Below are positions 44,476-53,176 of a DNA stretch of 64,000 bases, in pieces; the stretch's first letter is position 1; every line of letters starts with the position of its first letter. The stretch is from Bordetella genomosp. 4. Its GTDB lineage: Bacteria > Pseudomonadota > Gammaproteobacteria > Burkholderiales > Burkholderiaceae_B. The DNA lies in assembly GCF_002261185.1 (NCBI RefSeq), contig NZ_NEVQ01000021.1:1-64000 (forward strand), read 5' to 3'. The position numbers were made by a program, and so were the translations under genes. Below the pieces are notes generated by a model. The model did no database searches and was not told where the DNA came from. It was given only the letters and a program-made list of their open reading frames with translations.

Positions 44476-45037
44476 TGCGATTCACCGGCTCGCCAATTAA
44501 TTCCAATAGCCCCCGCAGGGCATAGACCACCGAAGCCTGCCTGACCTGAGCCCGGTCGCCGGGGAATACCTCCGTCAGCGCACGCGACGTAATGCCATCG
44601 GTACCCCGCATGGCAAAACCAAAGCACACCATACCGACCGGCTTGCCCGGCGTAGCGCCGCCCGGCCCGGCGATGCCCGTGGTCGAGGCGGCAATGTGCG
44701 CGTTCGGCGTCGCCAGCAACACGCCATTGGCCATCTCCAGCGCGGTGGCTTCGCTGACCGCGCCATAACGATCGAGCGTATCGGGAGACACGCTGATCTC
44801 GGCGACTTTGGCCGCATTGCTATAAGTCACGAACCCGCGCTCGAACCATTCGCTGGAGCCCGCCACCGACGTAATCGCCCCCGCCAACAAGCCGCCGGTG
44901 CAGGATTCTGCTGTGCCCATCAGCCAGCCGCGGCGCTGCAAGGCAGCGCCCAGGCGTTCGGCCAAGCCCAAAGCCTGGGCGTGAGAAAGCGAGGCAGGCG
45001 CCAGACCGGGCACGGGCTTGTGGGGGGTGGTACTCAT
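44465..45037 (-). CDS. pncC: Nicotinamide-nucleotide amidohydrolase (CinA C-terminal domain protein)
   Basis: A 190-residue protein corresponding to the C-terminal CinA domain alone. That domain deamidates nicotinamide mononucleotide in NAD recycling. The active-site segment is GTAESCTGGLLAGAITSVAGSSEWFERGFVTYS (about 42-74), followed by ATTGIAGPGGATPGKPVG. The N-terminal molybdopterin-like CinA domain is absent, as is usual for PncC. It overlaps pgpA by four bases and is the last gene of the rib-nus-thi operon. Confidence 0.93.
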   Translation of the reverse strand: MSTTPHKPVPGLAPASLSHAQALGLAERLGAALQRRGWLMGTAESCTGGLLAGAITSVAGSSEWFERGFVTYSNAAKVAEISVSPDTLDRYGAVSEATALEMANGVLLATPNAHIAASTTGIAGPGGATPGKPVGMVCFGFAMRGTDGITSRALTEVFPGDRAQVRQASVVYALRGLLELIGEPVNRSRP

Positions 45038-45576
45038 GCAAAGGCTCCCAAACGCACGACAATTGCCATGACAAGCAACGCATAGGCGGCCGCGACAATG
45101 TCATCCCACATCACGCCAAAGCCGCCTTTGATCTTCGAATCAAAGTATTTGATGGGCGGCGGCTTGGCAATGTCGAACAAACGGAACAAGCCAAAAGCGA
45201 GCAGTTGCGCATAAAAGGTGTCGGGCGTGAGCCACAAGACCAGCCAGAACGCGACCATCTCGTCCCAGACAATACCGACGTGATCGCCGACTTGCAACTC
45301 GCGGCCCACGCGATGGCAGGCCCAGCATCCATAGAGAAATGCCAGGGCCAGGAATATGCTCATGGCCAGATCCGAGGCTGCCCCCGCAGCGACGGCCCAA
45401 ATCAACCACGCCAATAACGTGCCCCACGTACCCGACGCGGGACGCAACAAGCCACTGCCCAGGCCAAAGGCAATCAGCCTGCCTGGATCGCTCATGACCC
45501 AACGCGCCGAGGGATAGGCTACCCGCGTGCGGTCGCGCATGGTCTTGGACGACGAATCAGAAGAAGCATCGAGCAT
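45034..45576 (-). CDS. pgpA: Phosphatidylglycerophosphatase A
   Basis: A 180-residue inner-membrane phosphatase that makes phosphatidylglycerol. It has the family segments FGLGSGLLRPASGTWGTLLA, GIVWDEMVAFWLVLW with the catalytic acidic residues, and FRLFDIAKPPPIKYFD near the C-terminus. About 30 extra hydrophilic residues precede the core, so a downstream start (for example MSDPGRL, residue 28) cannot be excluded. It lies three bases after thiL and overlaps pncC. Confidence 0.94.
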   Translation of the reverse strand: MLDASSDSSSKTMRDRTRVAYPSARWVMSDPGRLIAFGLGSGLLRPASGTWGTLLAWLIWAVAAGAASDLAMSIFLALAFLYGCWACHRVGRELQVGDHVGIVWDEMVAFWLVLWLTPDTFYAQLLAFGLFRLFDIAKPPPIKYFDSKIKGGFGVMWDDIVAAAYALLVMAIVVRLGAFA

Positions 45577-45579
45577 GAT

Positions 45580-46545
45580 TCAAGACACCGGAAAATGATC
45601 AAAACCGCGCGGTAGTGCCGACAATGGTTGGCCATCTGCACCCAGCACCACCACACCAGGGGTCTGGGTGATATGGCCCACTCTCGTCACGGCTGCGCCC
45701 GCGCGCGCCGCAGCGCTGAGGACCTGGTCATGTTGGTCCGCTGCCGCCGTAAAACATAATTCGTAAACATCGCCTCCGCCCAGTACGGCTTGCGTCAGAG
45801 CGGCGGGAGGCATGCCATGCAAGGCAGGCGCCACTGGCATCGCATCGTAATGTAATTGCGCCCCCACCCGGCTTGCGGACAGGATGTGCCCCAAGTCTTG
45901 TAATAGGCCGTCGGAAATATCGATCGCTGCATGGGCTACGCCAAGCAGGCCCTGCCCTAAGGCAACACGAGGCTCGGGCCATTCGAGCGCCCGGCGCGTT
46001 GCGGCCAACAAAGTGGCATCCGCGGGCAAATGACCATCCAGCAGGCGGTACGCAACATCCGCAGCGCCCAACGTACCGGATACCCAGATTTCATCGCCCA
46101 CCTGCGCCGCATCGCGGCGTAGGGCACGATCGGCGGCAACCGCGCCAAAGATCGTCACGCTGATCGCCAGATCGTGCGGGCTGCGGGTCGTATCGCCCCC
46201 GATCAAGGGGCAGCCATGCATATCGGCGAGCGCGTGGAAACCCTGCGCAAACGCCGCCAGCCAGGGCTCGTTCGCCTGGGGCAATGCCAATCCGAGGACA
46301 CAACCGACAGGACGGGCGCCCATTGCCGCCAGATCTGAGAGGTTCACTGCCAGCGATTTGTGGCCTAGCGCCCGTGGATCGACATCGGGAAAAAAATGCC
46401 GACCCTCGATCAACAAATCGGTGCTGGTCGCGATGTGCATTCCCGCAGGCACAGGAAACAACGCGCAGTCGTCGCCCACCCCAAGCAGGCCCGCAGGCGC
46501 GGGTCGAGTGAAGTAACGCGCAATCAGATCGAATTCAGACGACAA
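45580..46545 (-). CDS. thiL: Thiamine-monophosphate kinase, TTG start
   Basis: A 321-residue enzyme that phosphorylates thiamine monophosphate to the active cofactor. The N-terminal EFDLIARYF, the metal-binding LGVGDDCALFPV, the FPDVDPRALGHKSLAVNLSDLAAMGA stretch and the IDISDGLLQDLGHIL segment are all diagnostic. The initiation codon appears to be TTG at 46545, as no ATG or GTG lies at the family start position and the frame upstream has no better candidate. It follows nusB after a 101-bp gap containing a GC-rich inverted repeat. Confidence 0.94.
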   Translation of the reverse strand: MSSEFDLIARYFTRPAPAGLLGVGDDCALFPVPAGMHIATSTDLLIEGRHFFPDVDPRALGHKSLAVNLSDLAAMGARPVGCVLGLALPQANEPWLAAFAQGFHALADMHGCPLIGGDTTRSPHDLAISVTIFGAVAADRALRRDAAQVGDEIWVSGTLGAADVAYRLLDGHLPADATLLAATRRALEWPEPRVALGQGLLGVAHAAIDISDGLLQDLGHILSASRVGAQLHYDAMPVAPALHGMPPAALTQAVLGGGDVYELCFTAAADQHDQVLSAAARAGAAVTRVGHITQTPGVVVLGADGQPLSALPRGFDHFPVS

Positions 46546-46585
46546 AGAGAAATGCCCCCCACGCTGCCCCTATGGGTTGCTACCC

Positions 46586-46612
46586 CCCCAAGGGCAGTGT
46601 TTCGCCTTGGGG
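46586..46612. repeat. GC-rich inverted repeat between nusB and thiL
   Basis: CCCCAAGG and CCTTGGGG with an 11-base loop lie inside a C-rich tract (46556-46616). This resembles the short intergenic palindromic elements scattered in Burkholderiales genomes. No second copy was seen in this window. It may modulate read-through from nusB into thiL. Confidence 0.5.
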
Positions 46613-46646
46613 CGGCCGCAACCGCCGCCGGGTCAGCCTCCTACGC

Positions 46647-47153
46647 TCAGCGGCGCTGAGCGGCTGCGGCCTGGACTTCGGTGGTGCGCACGTCGGCGGC
46701 GAGCTTATCGAGCACGCCGTTGACGAACTTGAAGCCGTCCGTGCCGCCGAACGACTTGGCCAACTCGACGGCCTCGTTGATGGCGACCTTGTAGGGGACC
46801 TCGACGTGATGCACCAGCTCGAAGCTGCCGATCAGCAAAATACCGTGTTCGACCGGCGACAGCTCGCTCAACGGACGGTCGATATACGGCGTAAAACGCT
46901 CGCGCAAGCTGGGCGCCTCGCGAAACACGCCGTGCAGCAAGGTCTTGAACCACTGTGCGTCCGCCTCGGAAAAATCGTCAGCATCGCGCAGGTGTGCGTC
47001 GATCTCGCCGGCGTCCTGCGTGCCTTCGCCGCCACGCAGCAGCCACGCATACACGCCTTGTAAAGCAAACTCACGGGCGCGACGGCGGGCGCTGCGGGCG
47101 TTGGCGCGTGCCTGGGCAGCGCTATCCGCGGCGGTCGGTTTATTCGTTGTCAA
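46647..47153 (-). CDS. nusB: Transcription antitermination factor NusB, probable TTG start
   Basis: A 168-residue RNA-binding factor that acts with NusE/S10 in rRNA antitermination. The start of the conserved fold is [17 protein letters not shown], and the C-terminal half has [50 protein letters not shown] place the start at a TTG (47151-47153) giving the N-terminus [10 protein letters not shown], because GAGGAA lies nine bases upstream and the only longer starts lie deep within ribH. It overlaps the ribH stop by 14 bases, so translation is coupled. The start codon is inference. Confidence 0.93.
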   Translation of the reverse strand: MTTNKPTAADSAAQARANARSARRRAREFALQGVYAWLLRGGEGTQDAGEIDAHLRDADDFSEADAQWFKTLLHGVFREAPSLRERFTPYIDRPLSELSPVEHGILLIGSFELVHHVEVPYKVAINEAVELAKSFGGTDGFKFVNGVLDKLAADVRTTEVQAAAAQRR

Positions 47154-47649
47154 AATCTTCTTCCTCGTCTTCGTCCTCGTCGTCCTCTTCGGGCTCCAGC
47201 GCCGCGACCAGGTTGGCCATTTCCACGGCGACCAGGGCGCAATCGCGGCCCTTGCCAGCCGCACGGGCCTGTGCCTGCTCGTCGGTGTCGACGGTCAAAA
47301 CGCCATTGGCCACGGGGATGCCAGTTTCCAGAGAAATGCGGGAAATGGCGGTAGCCATTTCGTTGCTGACGACTTCAAAATGATAGGTTTCGCCGCGAAT
47401 GACCGCGCCCAGGGCGATCAATGCGTCGAACTCGAATGTTTCGGCCATGTGCGACAACGCAACGCCCAGCTCGAGCGCGCCAGGCACCGTCGCGACCATG
47501 ATGTCGCGCTCGTCCACGCCCTGCTCGGCCAATTGCTGCAGGCAAGCGTCGAGCTCGGCCTGGCCGATTTCCTCGTTAAAGCGAGCGCGCACGATACCGA
47601 TGTGCAGCCCTTCGCCATTCAGATCAGGGGTAAGGATGTAAGGATTCAT
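47140..47649 (-). CDS. ribH: 6,7-dimethyl-8-ribityllumazine synthase
   Basis: A 169-residue subunit of the lumazine synthase shell, which condenses the RibB product with the pyrimidinedione in riboflavin synthesis. Landmarks are [12 protein letters not shown], the [11 protein letters not shown] loop with the phosphate site, [16 protein letters not shown] with the catalytic His, and [15 protein letters not shown]. The C-terminus is unusually acidic (about fifteen Asp/Glu after residue 150). It is three bases after ribB and overlaps nusB. Confidence 0.97.
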   Translation of the reverse strand: MNPYILTPDLNGEGLHIGIVRARFNEEIGQAELDACLQQLAEQGVDERDIMVATVPGALELGVALSHMAETFEFDALIALGAVIRGETYHFEVVSNEMATAISRISLETGIPVANGVLTVDTDEQAQARAAGKGRDCALVAVEMANLVAALEPEEDDEDEDEEEDFDNE

Positions 47650-47652
47650 GTG

Positions 47653-48834
47653 TCAGCCTTGTGAAGTGGCGGGGGTTGAAGGGTCGCAATCGTAACCCGT
47701 AACGGTCAGCGAAAAGCCGGCCATGCTGGGCATTTTGCGCGGACGCGCCAGCAAACGCATCTGGCCGACGTTCAGATCACGCAGGATCTGGGCGCCGATA
47801 CCATAGGTGCGCAACCCGTAGCGATCGCCGCCATCGGTGCTGGTTTGCTGGGCGTTGCCGGCCCAACCCGCGATTTGTTGGAACAGGTGTTCGGTAGAGG
47901 ATTGGCAATTCATCAAGACCACGACGCCAGCGGGCGTCTTGGCGATGGCTTGCAACGCACGGCCCACGCCCCAGCTGTGAGGCGTGCTGCCGGTATCCAG
48001 GGCATCGAGAATGGACGCGGGCTCGTGCACGCGCACTAGGGTTTCACGCTGCGGATCGATATCGCCGTGCACCAGGGCCAGATGGGCCGAGCCGCTGGCG
48101 GTATCCTGGTAGGCCACTGCGCGGAATTCGCCCCAAGCGGTCTGCATGGTGCGCTCGCCGACGCGCTTGACCACGGACTCGTGCTCGCTGCGGTATTGGA
48201 TCAGATCGGCAATTGTGCCGATTTTCAGATTGTGCTGGCGAGCGAACTGAACCAGATCAGGCAGACGCGCCATCGTGCCATCAGGGTTGAGGATCTCGCA
48301 GATGACGGCGGCAGGCGTCAGGCCGGCCATGGCGGTCAGGTCGCAACCGGCCTCGGTATGGCCCGCGCGCACCAATACGCCGCCGGGCACGGCACGCACC
48401 GGGAAAATGTGGCCCGGTTGCACCAGATCGGCGGGTTTGGCGTCACGCGCCACGGCGACCTGGATGGTGCGGGCCCGGTCAGCAGCCGAAATCCCGGTTT
48501 CCACGCCGACAGCAGCCTCGATGGATTGGGTGAAATTCGTGCCGTATCGCGTGCCGTTGCGGCTGGCCATCAGCGGCAGCTCGAGTTGGCGGCAGCGCTC
48601 TTCGGTCAGTGTCAGACAGACCAGCCCGCGCCCATGGGTGACCATGAAATTGATCGCCTCGGGCGTTACAAATTCGGCCGCCATGACCAGGTCACCCTCG
48701 TTTTCACGGTCTTCTTCGTCGACCAGGATGACAATGCGGCCGGCGCGCAGCTCGGCGATGATCTCTGCGACAGACGCAATACCGAAGGATTCGGGTGCGG
48801 CGTCAGGGGAAACGGAGGCAAGCGGGGCGGACAT
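47653..48834 (-). CDS. ribB: 3,4-dihydroxy-2-butanone-4-phosphate synthase fused to a degenerate GTP cyclohydrolase II-like domain (RibBX type)
   Basis: A 393-residue fusion. The N-terminal DHBP synthase domain (about 20-225) is intact: VDEEDRENEGDLV, the GRGLVCL strand, and HTEAGCDLTAMAGL with catalytic residues. The C-terminal half aligns with GTP cyclohydrolase II but lacks the zinc cysteines and the RVHSECLTGD-type signature; the equivalent stretch reads LVRVHEPASILDALDT. It therefore should not make the GTP-derived precursor, and a separate ribA is needed elsewhere. This matches the RibBX variant known in Proteobacteria. It heads the ribB-ribH-nusB series. Confidence 0.93.
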   Translation of the reverse strand: MSAPLASVSPDAAPESFGIASVAEIIAELRAGRIVILVDEEDRENEGDLVMAAEFVTPEAINFMVTHGRGLVCLTLTEERCRQLELPLMASRNGTRYGTNFTQSIEAAVGVETGISAADRARTIQVAVARDAKPADLVQPGHIFPVRAVPGGVLVRAGHTEAGCDLTAMAGLTPAAVICEILNPDGTMARLPDLVQFARQHNLKIGTIADLIQYRSEHESVVKRVGERTMQTAWGEFRAVAYQDTASGSAHLALVHGDIDPQRETLVRVHEPASILDALDTGSTPHSWGVGRALQAIAKTPAGVVVLMNCQSSTEHLFQQIAGWAGNAQQTSTDGGDRYGLRTYGIGAQILRDLNVGQMRLLARPRKMPSMAGFSLTVTGYDCDPSTPATSQG

Positions 48835-49004
48835 GACGTCAGGGAAACCGGCTGGGGAAAAACGTGATTTTACCTGCCCTTGCGGCCTGCTGGGGCCAGC
48901 CCCCGTGACAAAAGCCCTGCCCTGGATCCGGCCACCTGCCCGAGCGCGTCCCCGAACGGTACACTGCGGTCAGAAAAACTCATCAGAAACCAGACAAAAC
49001 AGCC

Positions 49005-49820
49005 ATGCAAGACCTTGCGTCCCTCCCCGCCTCCGTTGCCGCAGCCGTTCAGATCGTACTGACCGATATCGACGACACCCTGACCACCGAAGGCCGTCTG
49101 CCCGCCGAGGCCTATCATGCCCTGGAGCGTCTGGACGCCGCCGGGATTCAGGTCATCCCGATCACGGGCCGTCCGGCAGGCTGGTGCGATCACATCGCCC
49201 GCATGTGGCCGGTGCGGGCCGTCGTGGGCGAGAACGGCGCGTTTTATTACGCCTATGATCGCGCCGCGCGCCGTATGAAAAGCCATTATTGGGCCGATGC
49301 GCAGACTCGCGCGGCCAATCGCGAACAGCTCAATGCGATTCGTGACCGGGTACTGCGCGAGGTGCCGGGCACGGCAGTTGCCAGCGATCAGGATTACCGA
49401 GTGGCCGACCTGGCGATTGATTTTTGCGAAGACGTGCCTGCCTTGCCGGATGAGGCAATCAGCCGGATCGTGAGCATTTTCGAAGCAGCCGGCGCGCAGG
49501 CCAAGGTGAGCTCGATTCACGTCAATGGCTGGTTCGGGGACTACAACAAACTCAACATGACGCGGACCTTGTTCGAACGCGAACTCGACCTGAATATTGA
49601 TCAAGTCCTGTCTGACTGCTTGTTTATCGGGGACTCGCCCAACGACGAGCCCATGTTCCAGTTTTTTCCGATTTCCGTCGGCGTCGCCAACATACAGGCG
49701 CTGTTGCATCGGTTGACGCATCAGCCGGCCTACGTGGCGTCGCGTCACGGAGGCGGCGGGTTCGTGGAAATGGCTGAGCGTCTGTTGCAAGCTCGCGAAG
49801 CACAGGGGCAGCAAGCATGA
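49005..49820 (+). CDS. HAD-family phosphatase (Cof/MPGP-type, subclass IIB)
   Basis: A 271-residue haloacid-dehalogenase hydrolase. Motif I is VLTDIDDTLTT with the nucleophilic Asp near residue 22, motif II is PITGRPAGW, and motif III/IV is IGDSPNDEPMFQFF near 205-218. The cap domain between motifs II and III is the IIB type found in sugar and mannosyl-phosphoglycerate phosphatases. The substrate is unknown. It overlaps the following IclR gene by four bases, an uncommon pairing. The 170-bp gap to ribB shows no FMN riboswitch that I can recognise. Confidence 0.9.
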   Translation: MQDLASLPASVAAAVQIVLTDIDDTLTTEGRLPAEAYHALERLDAAGIQVIPITGRPAGWCDHIARMWPVRAVVGENGAFYYAYDRAARRMKSHYWADAQTRAANREQLNAIRDRVLREVPGTAVASDQDYRVADLAIDFCEDVPALPDEAISRIVSIFEAAGAQAKVSSIHVNGWFGDYNKLNMTRTLFERELDLNIDQVLSDCLFIGDSPNDEPMFQFFPISVGVANIQALLHRLTHQPAYVASRHGGGGFVEMAERLLQAREAQGQQA

Positions 49821-50620
49821 CGGCGGCGGCCAAGCCTAACGATGGGCGGCGGAGCATTCAATCAGTAGAGGTCGGCTTTCCCTTGCTGGCTGCGTTGGTG
49901 GATGCCGGCAAGCCTCTGACTTTGCGCGATCTGGCTGCAGCGGCAGGGATGACCTCAGCGAAAGCGCATCCGTATTTAGTCAGTTTCACTCGTGTCGGTC
50001 TGGTACAGCAGGATGGAATTACTGGCCAATATGAATTAGGGCCTTTTGCGCTGCAAATGGGGCTGGTCAGTTTGCAGCGATTGGATCCGGTGCGCGTTGC
50101 CTTGCCCGAGATTGCTGAATTGCAATCGAGTATCGGGCATACCTTGGGTATTGCAGTACTGGGCTCGCATGGTCCCACGATGATTCATATGACCGAGGCC
50201 AGTTATCCAGTGCATGTGAACATGCGCAAAGGCACGGTCATGTCCATGCTGCACACGGCAACGGGATTGGTGTTCGCCGCATGGCTGCCGCCCAAAGTCG
50301 CCGAACACTATATCCAGCGTGAAGCAGGCGACACCGCTGTCATCGCCGGCCAACAGCCGCCTCGCAAAGTGAGCTATGCCGATGTAGAGGCGCGCTTGGC
50401 GGACATCCGCGTGCACGGGATGGCGCGCGCGATTGGCAATCCATTGCCGGGGGTAGACGCGTTGTCAGTACCCGTGTTTGATAACACAGGGAACGTGACG
50501 TTGGCGTTGACGTGCCTGGGACCATCGGGATTATTCGATGTGGCATGGGACGGAGCCATTGCGAAGCCGTTGCTGGCTTGTGCAAACGAAATTTCGCGGA
50601 AACTGGGATACCGGAAATAG
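49817..50620 (+). CDS. IclR-family transcriptional regulator
   Basis: A 267-residue IclR-type regulator. The winged helix is at about 12-75, including LTLRDLAAAAGMTSAKAHPYLVSFTRVGL, and the effector domain follows with LGIAVLGSHGPTMIHM and a C-terminal GVDALSVPVFDNTGNVTLAL. The start overlaps the HAD gene stop (ATGA), so the two are cotranslated. No catabolic operon lies beside it, so its targets are not evident. It differs clearly from the IclR genes at 2272 and 55511. Confidence 0.91.
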   Translation: MTAAAKPNDGRRSIQSVEVGFPLLAALVDAGKPLTLRDLAAAAGMTSAKAHPYLVSFTRVGLVQQDGITGQYELGPFALQMGLVSLQRLDPVRVALPEIAELQSSIGHTLGIAVLGSHGPTMIHMTEASYPVHVNMRKGTVMSMLHTATGLVFAAWLPPKVAEHYIQREAGDTAVIAGQQPPRKVSYADVEARLADIRVHGMARAIGNPLPGVDALSVPVFDNTGNVTLALTCLGPSGLFDVAWDGAIAKPLLACANEISRKLGYRK

Positions 50621-50648
50621 GCATCGCATGAGGCGACATCGCAATGCC

Positions 50649-51536
50649 ATGGAGCAAGTCAACCACGCGTTGGACTACCGTCCGCCCTATCAATGGGACG
50701 CCATATTGGCGTTTCTGTCGGCGCGCGCCATCCCTGGCATAGAGAGTATCGAGTCGAATACCTACGGCCGTGCTGTAGCGTTGACGGGGCTCGACGGAAA
50801 AATGCACTCGGGATGGATACGCGTGAGCCATCTGTCGCGGGAACAGGCACTCAATGTCGAAGCCTCAGCTTCACTACAGCCCGTTCTGCCGCAAGTGTTG
50901 GCGCGTGTGCGCCATCTCTTTGACCTCGATTGCGATCCAGTGGCCGTCGATGAAGGACTGCGCGTGATGAACGACTTGGCGCCGGGACTACAGGTGCTGG
51001 GAACGCGGTTGCCAGGCTGTTTTGACTCTTTTGAAATGGCAGTGCGGGCGGTGCTTGGACAGCAAATCACTGTGAGCGCGGCGCGCACGTTGGCAAGCCG
51101 CGTGGTGAATCAGTACGGCACGCCGGTTCAGACGGGCATCGCAGGCTTGTCCCACGCCTTTCCTGCGCCGGAACGCATACTGTCCCTGGACGGAGATATC
51201 GAGAGCCATCTCGGCCCGCTTGGCATCATACGCACTCGCGCCAGGACGATTCTCGCGCTCGCGCGAGCGCTGGCCGAAAGCGAGATCGACTTCGGCGCGG
51301 ACGCGCAGCCCGAACAAGAGATCGAGAAACTGTTGGCACTGCCTGGCATCGGACCGTGGACCGCGCAATACATTGCGATGCGCGCAATGGCGTGGCCCGA
51401 CGCATTTTTGCCGACTGATTACGGCGTGAAAAAGGCTCTGACGCCGCGTACACCAAAGCAGATCGTCGAGCTCGCAAACGGATGGCGTCCGTGGCGCAGT
51501 TACGCGACGATCAATCTCTGGAATTCTTTGCACTGA
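50649..51536 (+). CDS. alkA: DNA-3-methyladenine glycosylase II (AlkA-like)
   Basis: A 295-residue base-excision glycosylase that removes alkylated purines. It aligns along its length with E. coli AlkA: DYRPPYQWDAILAFLSARAI at the start, GTRLPGCFDSFEMAVRAVLGQQI, the helix-hairpin-helix LPGIGPWTAQYIAMR, and catalytic Asp257 in FLPTDYGVKK. It ends WRPWRSYATINLW. An ATG at 50628 (MRRHRNAM...) is an alternative start. No Ada domain is fused to it here, unlike many relatives. It follows the IclR gene by 28 bp. Confidence 0.92.
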   Translation: MEQVNHALDYRPPYQWDAILAFLSARAIPGIESIESNTYGRAVALTGLDGKMHSGWIRVSHLSREQALNVEASASLQPVLPQVLARVRHLFDLDCDPVAVDEGLRVMNDLAPGLQVLGTRLPGCFDSFEMAVRAVLGQQITVSAARTLASRVVNQYGTPVQTGIAGLSHAFPAPERILSLDGDIESHLGPLGIIRTRARTILALARALAESEIDFGADAQPEQEIEKLLALPGIGPWTAQYIAMRAMAWPDAFLPTDYGVKKALTPRTPKQIVELANGWRPWRSYATINLWNSLH

Positions 51537-51620
51537 AGCAGCTCAGGCACAGTACTTGCTGAGCCATAACGGCAAGTGGGGCGTTTCGCCCTGGGTGTGT
51601 TAACCGTTATGGAGAAAAGC

Positions 51621-52070
51621 ATGGCCGATCATGTCGTCAAGGTACTGAACAACCTTATTGAAACTTCCAAGAACGGCGAAAAAGGCTTTACCGCCGCTGC
51701 CGAGGACACTAAAAACCCCGAACTGCAAACGCTATTCAGGGATCGTGCGCGCGATTGCGCATCCGGCGCTGCCGAGTTGCAAACCGTCGTCGTTCAACTG
51801 GGCGGCAAGCCCGAAGACAGCGGCACGGTGGCCGGCGCTATGCATCGCGGATGGACGAACCTAAAAGCCGCCGTCACTGGCCGCAGCGACCTCTCCATCC
51901 TCGAGGAATGCGAGCGCGGAGAAGATGTCGCAAAAGCCCAGTACAACGACGCGCTGAAAGAAGCGCTGCCGGAGGAAATCCGCGCCCTCGTTGAGCGTCA
52001 GTATCAAGGTGTATTACGCAACCACGATCAGATCCGTAATCTGCGCAATCGCTACAAAGACGCGACGTAA
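51621..52070 (+). CDS. PA2169-family four-helix-bundle protein (DUF2383)
   Basis: A 149-residue, mostly helical ferritin-like protein. It begins ADHVVKVLNNLIETSKNGEKGF, includes DRARDCASGAAELQTVVVQLGGKPEDSG and ends VLRNHDQIRNLRNRYKDAT, the DUF2383 pattern. The ATG at 51621 has GGAG seven bases upstream and is preferred to the one at 51609. Members are often stress-induced, but the function is not known. It is monocistronic, closed by a strong terminator nine bases after the stop. Confidence 0.88.
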   Translation: MADHVVKVLNNLIETSKNGEKGFTAAAEDTKNPELQTLFRDRARDCASGAAELQTVVVQLGGKPEDSGTVAGAMHRGWTNLKAAVTGRSDLSILEECERGEDVAKAQYNDALKEALPEEIRALVERQYQGVLRNHDQIRNLRNRYKDAT

Positions 52071-52078
52071 TGTCATAC

Positions 52079-52108
52079 GCGCCCGGCTATTGCCGGGCGC
52101 TTTTTTTT
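52079..52108 (+). terminator. Rho-independent terminator after the DUF2383 gene
   Basis: A 9-bp GC stem (GCGCCCGGC / GCCGGGCGC) with a four-base loop is followed by eight T residues. Confidence 0.95.
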
Positions 52109-52293
52109 CAGCGGTCCGCCGGTTCGGCAAAATACCGCAGACAGAGCCTTCAAACCGTGGAGCAACGCCAACGCCCGTCGAAATGACGGTTCAGGCAAAT
52201 CCCGTGCAAAAAAGAAATCCGCATGCGGTAGTCCTGTAGCGTACGACAGGCAGCATTGTTGTAGCTGTCCGCTATCGCAACAAGACAATTCGA

Positions 52294-52305
52294 AATACCG
52301 GTATT
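52294..52305. repeat. Perfect 12-bp palindrome in the 52.1-52.3 kb gap
   Basis: AATACCGGTATT lies in the 228-bp interval between the terminator and the DUF2243 stop. A second, weaker dyad (CCTGT-N8-ACAGG) is at about 52233-52250. Both lie downstream of the minus-strand gene and far from any start, so a regulatory role is not obvious. I see no gene in this gap. Confidence 0.3.
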
Positions 52306-52336
52306 GCCAGTACCCAGCAGAGAACAGGCCTGGAAA

Positions 52337-53173
52337 TTAGATCGGCGCAGCCTGCCGCTGTGTCGAGAATGCGGGCCTTTGGCCCGTCGTTTGCAACCAC
52401 ACCGAGCAGCCCGCTGGCGCGGTTGTCCCGCTAACGTAGAGCGCACCGGATCCGTATAACGCGAAGCTCTGTCGGAACGATAGATTCCGGACCACCCACA
52501 CGCCGCCAGCACGGTCCGTCCAAACGATGCGAGCGTCGGTTCCGTCCAAGGCTTGCAGCAAGTCTGCGGCCGAGGCATTTGGGCGCAGCGCCACCACCGT
52601 CGTGCCATTGTCACCGCGCAAGGGAAATAGATTGGCCGCGGCCGCCCCGCCCAACACGACGATCAGTAAACCAATGGCTACACGGCCCGCCCCCATTGAT
52701 CCGCCTCCGTTGAAACGGCCGCGCCAACCGAAGAAGAACGGCACTAATCCAAAAACCACCAGCCATGCGACGTCCCAGAACAGCGGCATATTGGAATCCA
52801 TTCGGATGCGGTGGATCCCGGTGACCCAATGAGAGAACACGGCATCGACGATATGCCAGGCACCGAACCCCATCCAGAATGCCGGCCATAGCGAACGAAG
52901 CGATACTGCCGGTGAGCTGCCACGCAGCCGGAACAGGACCCACAAACCGGCGGCGGCCAGCACATACATCAGCGCATGGAACACGCCATCGACTGCCACC
53001 TGCACGCGCAAGTCTCCCAGGATTCCTGTCTGGATGGCAGACAGCAGATGATGCCACTGCAGGATCTGGTGCAGCAGAATGCCGTCGAAAAAGCCCCCCA
53101 TGGCAAATCCCAGAAGGTAACCGGCGCGGCGCACACGGCGATCGGATGCATCAGCAGCAGATGAGATGTCCAC
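52337..53173 (-). CDS. DUF2243 multi-spanning membrane protein
   Basis: A 278-residue inner-membrane protein of the DUF2243 family with about four to five helices. The family marks are GFFDGILLHQILQWHHLL (about 27-45), WMGFGAWHIVDAVFSHW and a WDVAWLVVFGLVPFFFG helix. The histidine-rich helix faces could bind metal or heme. The last 90 residues are soluble and contain VVALRPNASAADLLQAL, an extension not usual for the core family. The start is GTG at 53173 with GGAG upstream, inside the end of the preceding small gene. The function is unknown. Confidence 0.85.
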   Translation of the reverse strand: MDISSAADASDRRVRRAGYLLGFAMGGFFDGILLHQILQWHHLLSAIQTGILGDLRVQVAVDGVFHALMYVLAAAGLWVLFRLRGSSPAVSLRSLWPAFWMGFGAWHIVDAVFSHWVTGIHRIRMDSNMPLFWDVAWLVVFGLVPFFFGWRGRFNGGGSMGAGRVAIGLLIVVLGGAAAANLFPLRGDNGTTVVALRPNASAADLLQALDGTDARIVWTDRAGGVWVVRNLSFRQSFALYGSGALYVSGTTAPAGCSVWLQTTGQRPAFSTQRQAAPI

Positions 53174-53176
53174 GCG

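Noticed and set aside
48835..49004. Possible FMN riboswitch upstream of the ribB-type gene
   Set aside because: The 170-bp gap shows none of the conserved RFN sequence blocks and is divergent with another gene.
51541..51564. GCTCAG/CTGAGC hairpin after alkA as a terminator
   Set aside because: A six-base stem without a T-run is insufficient; it may be chance.
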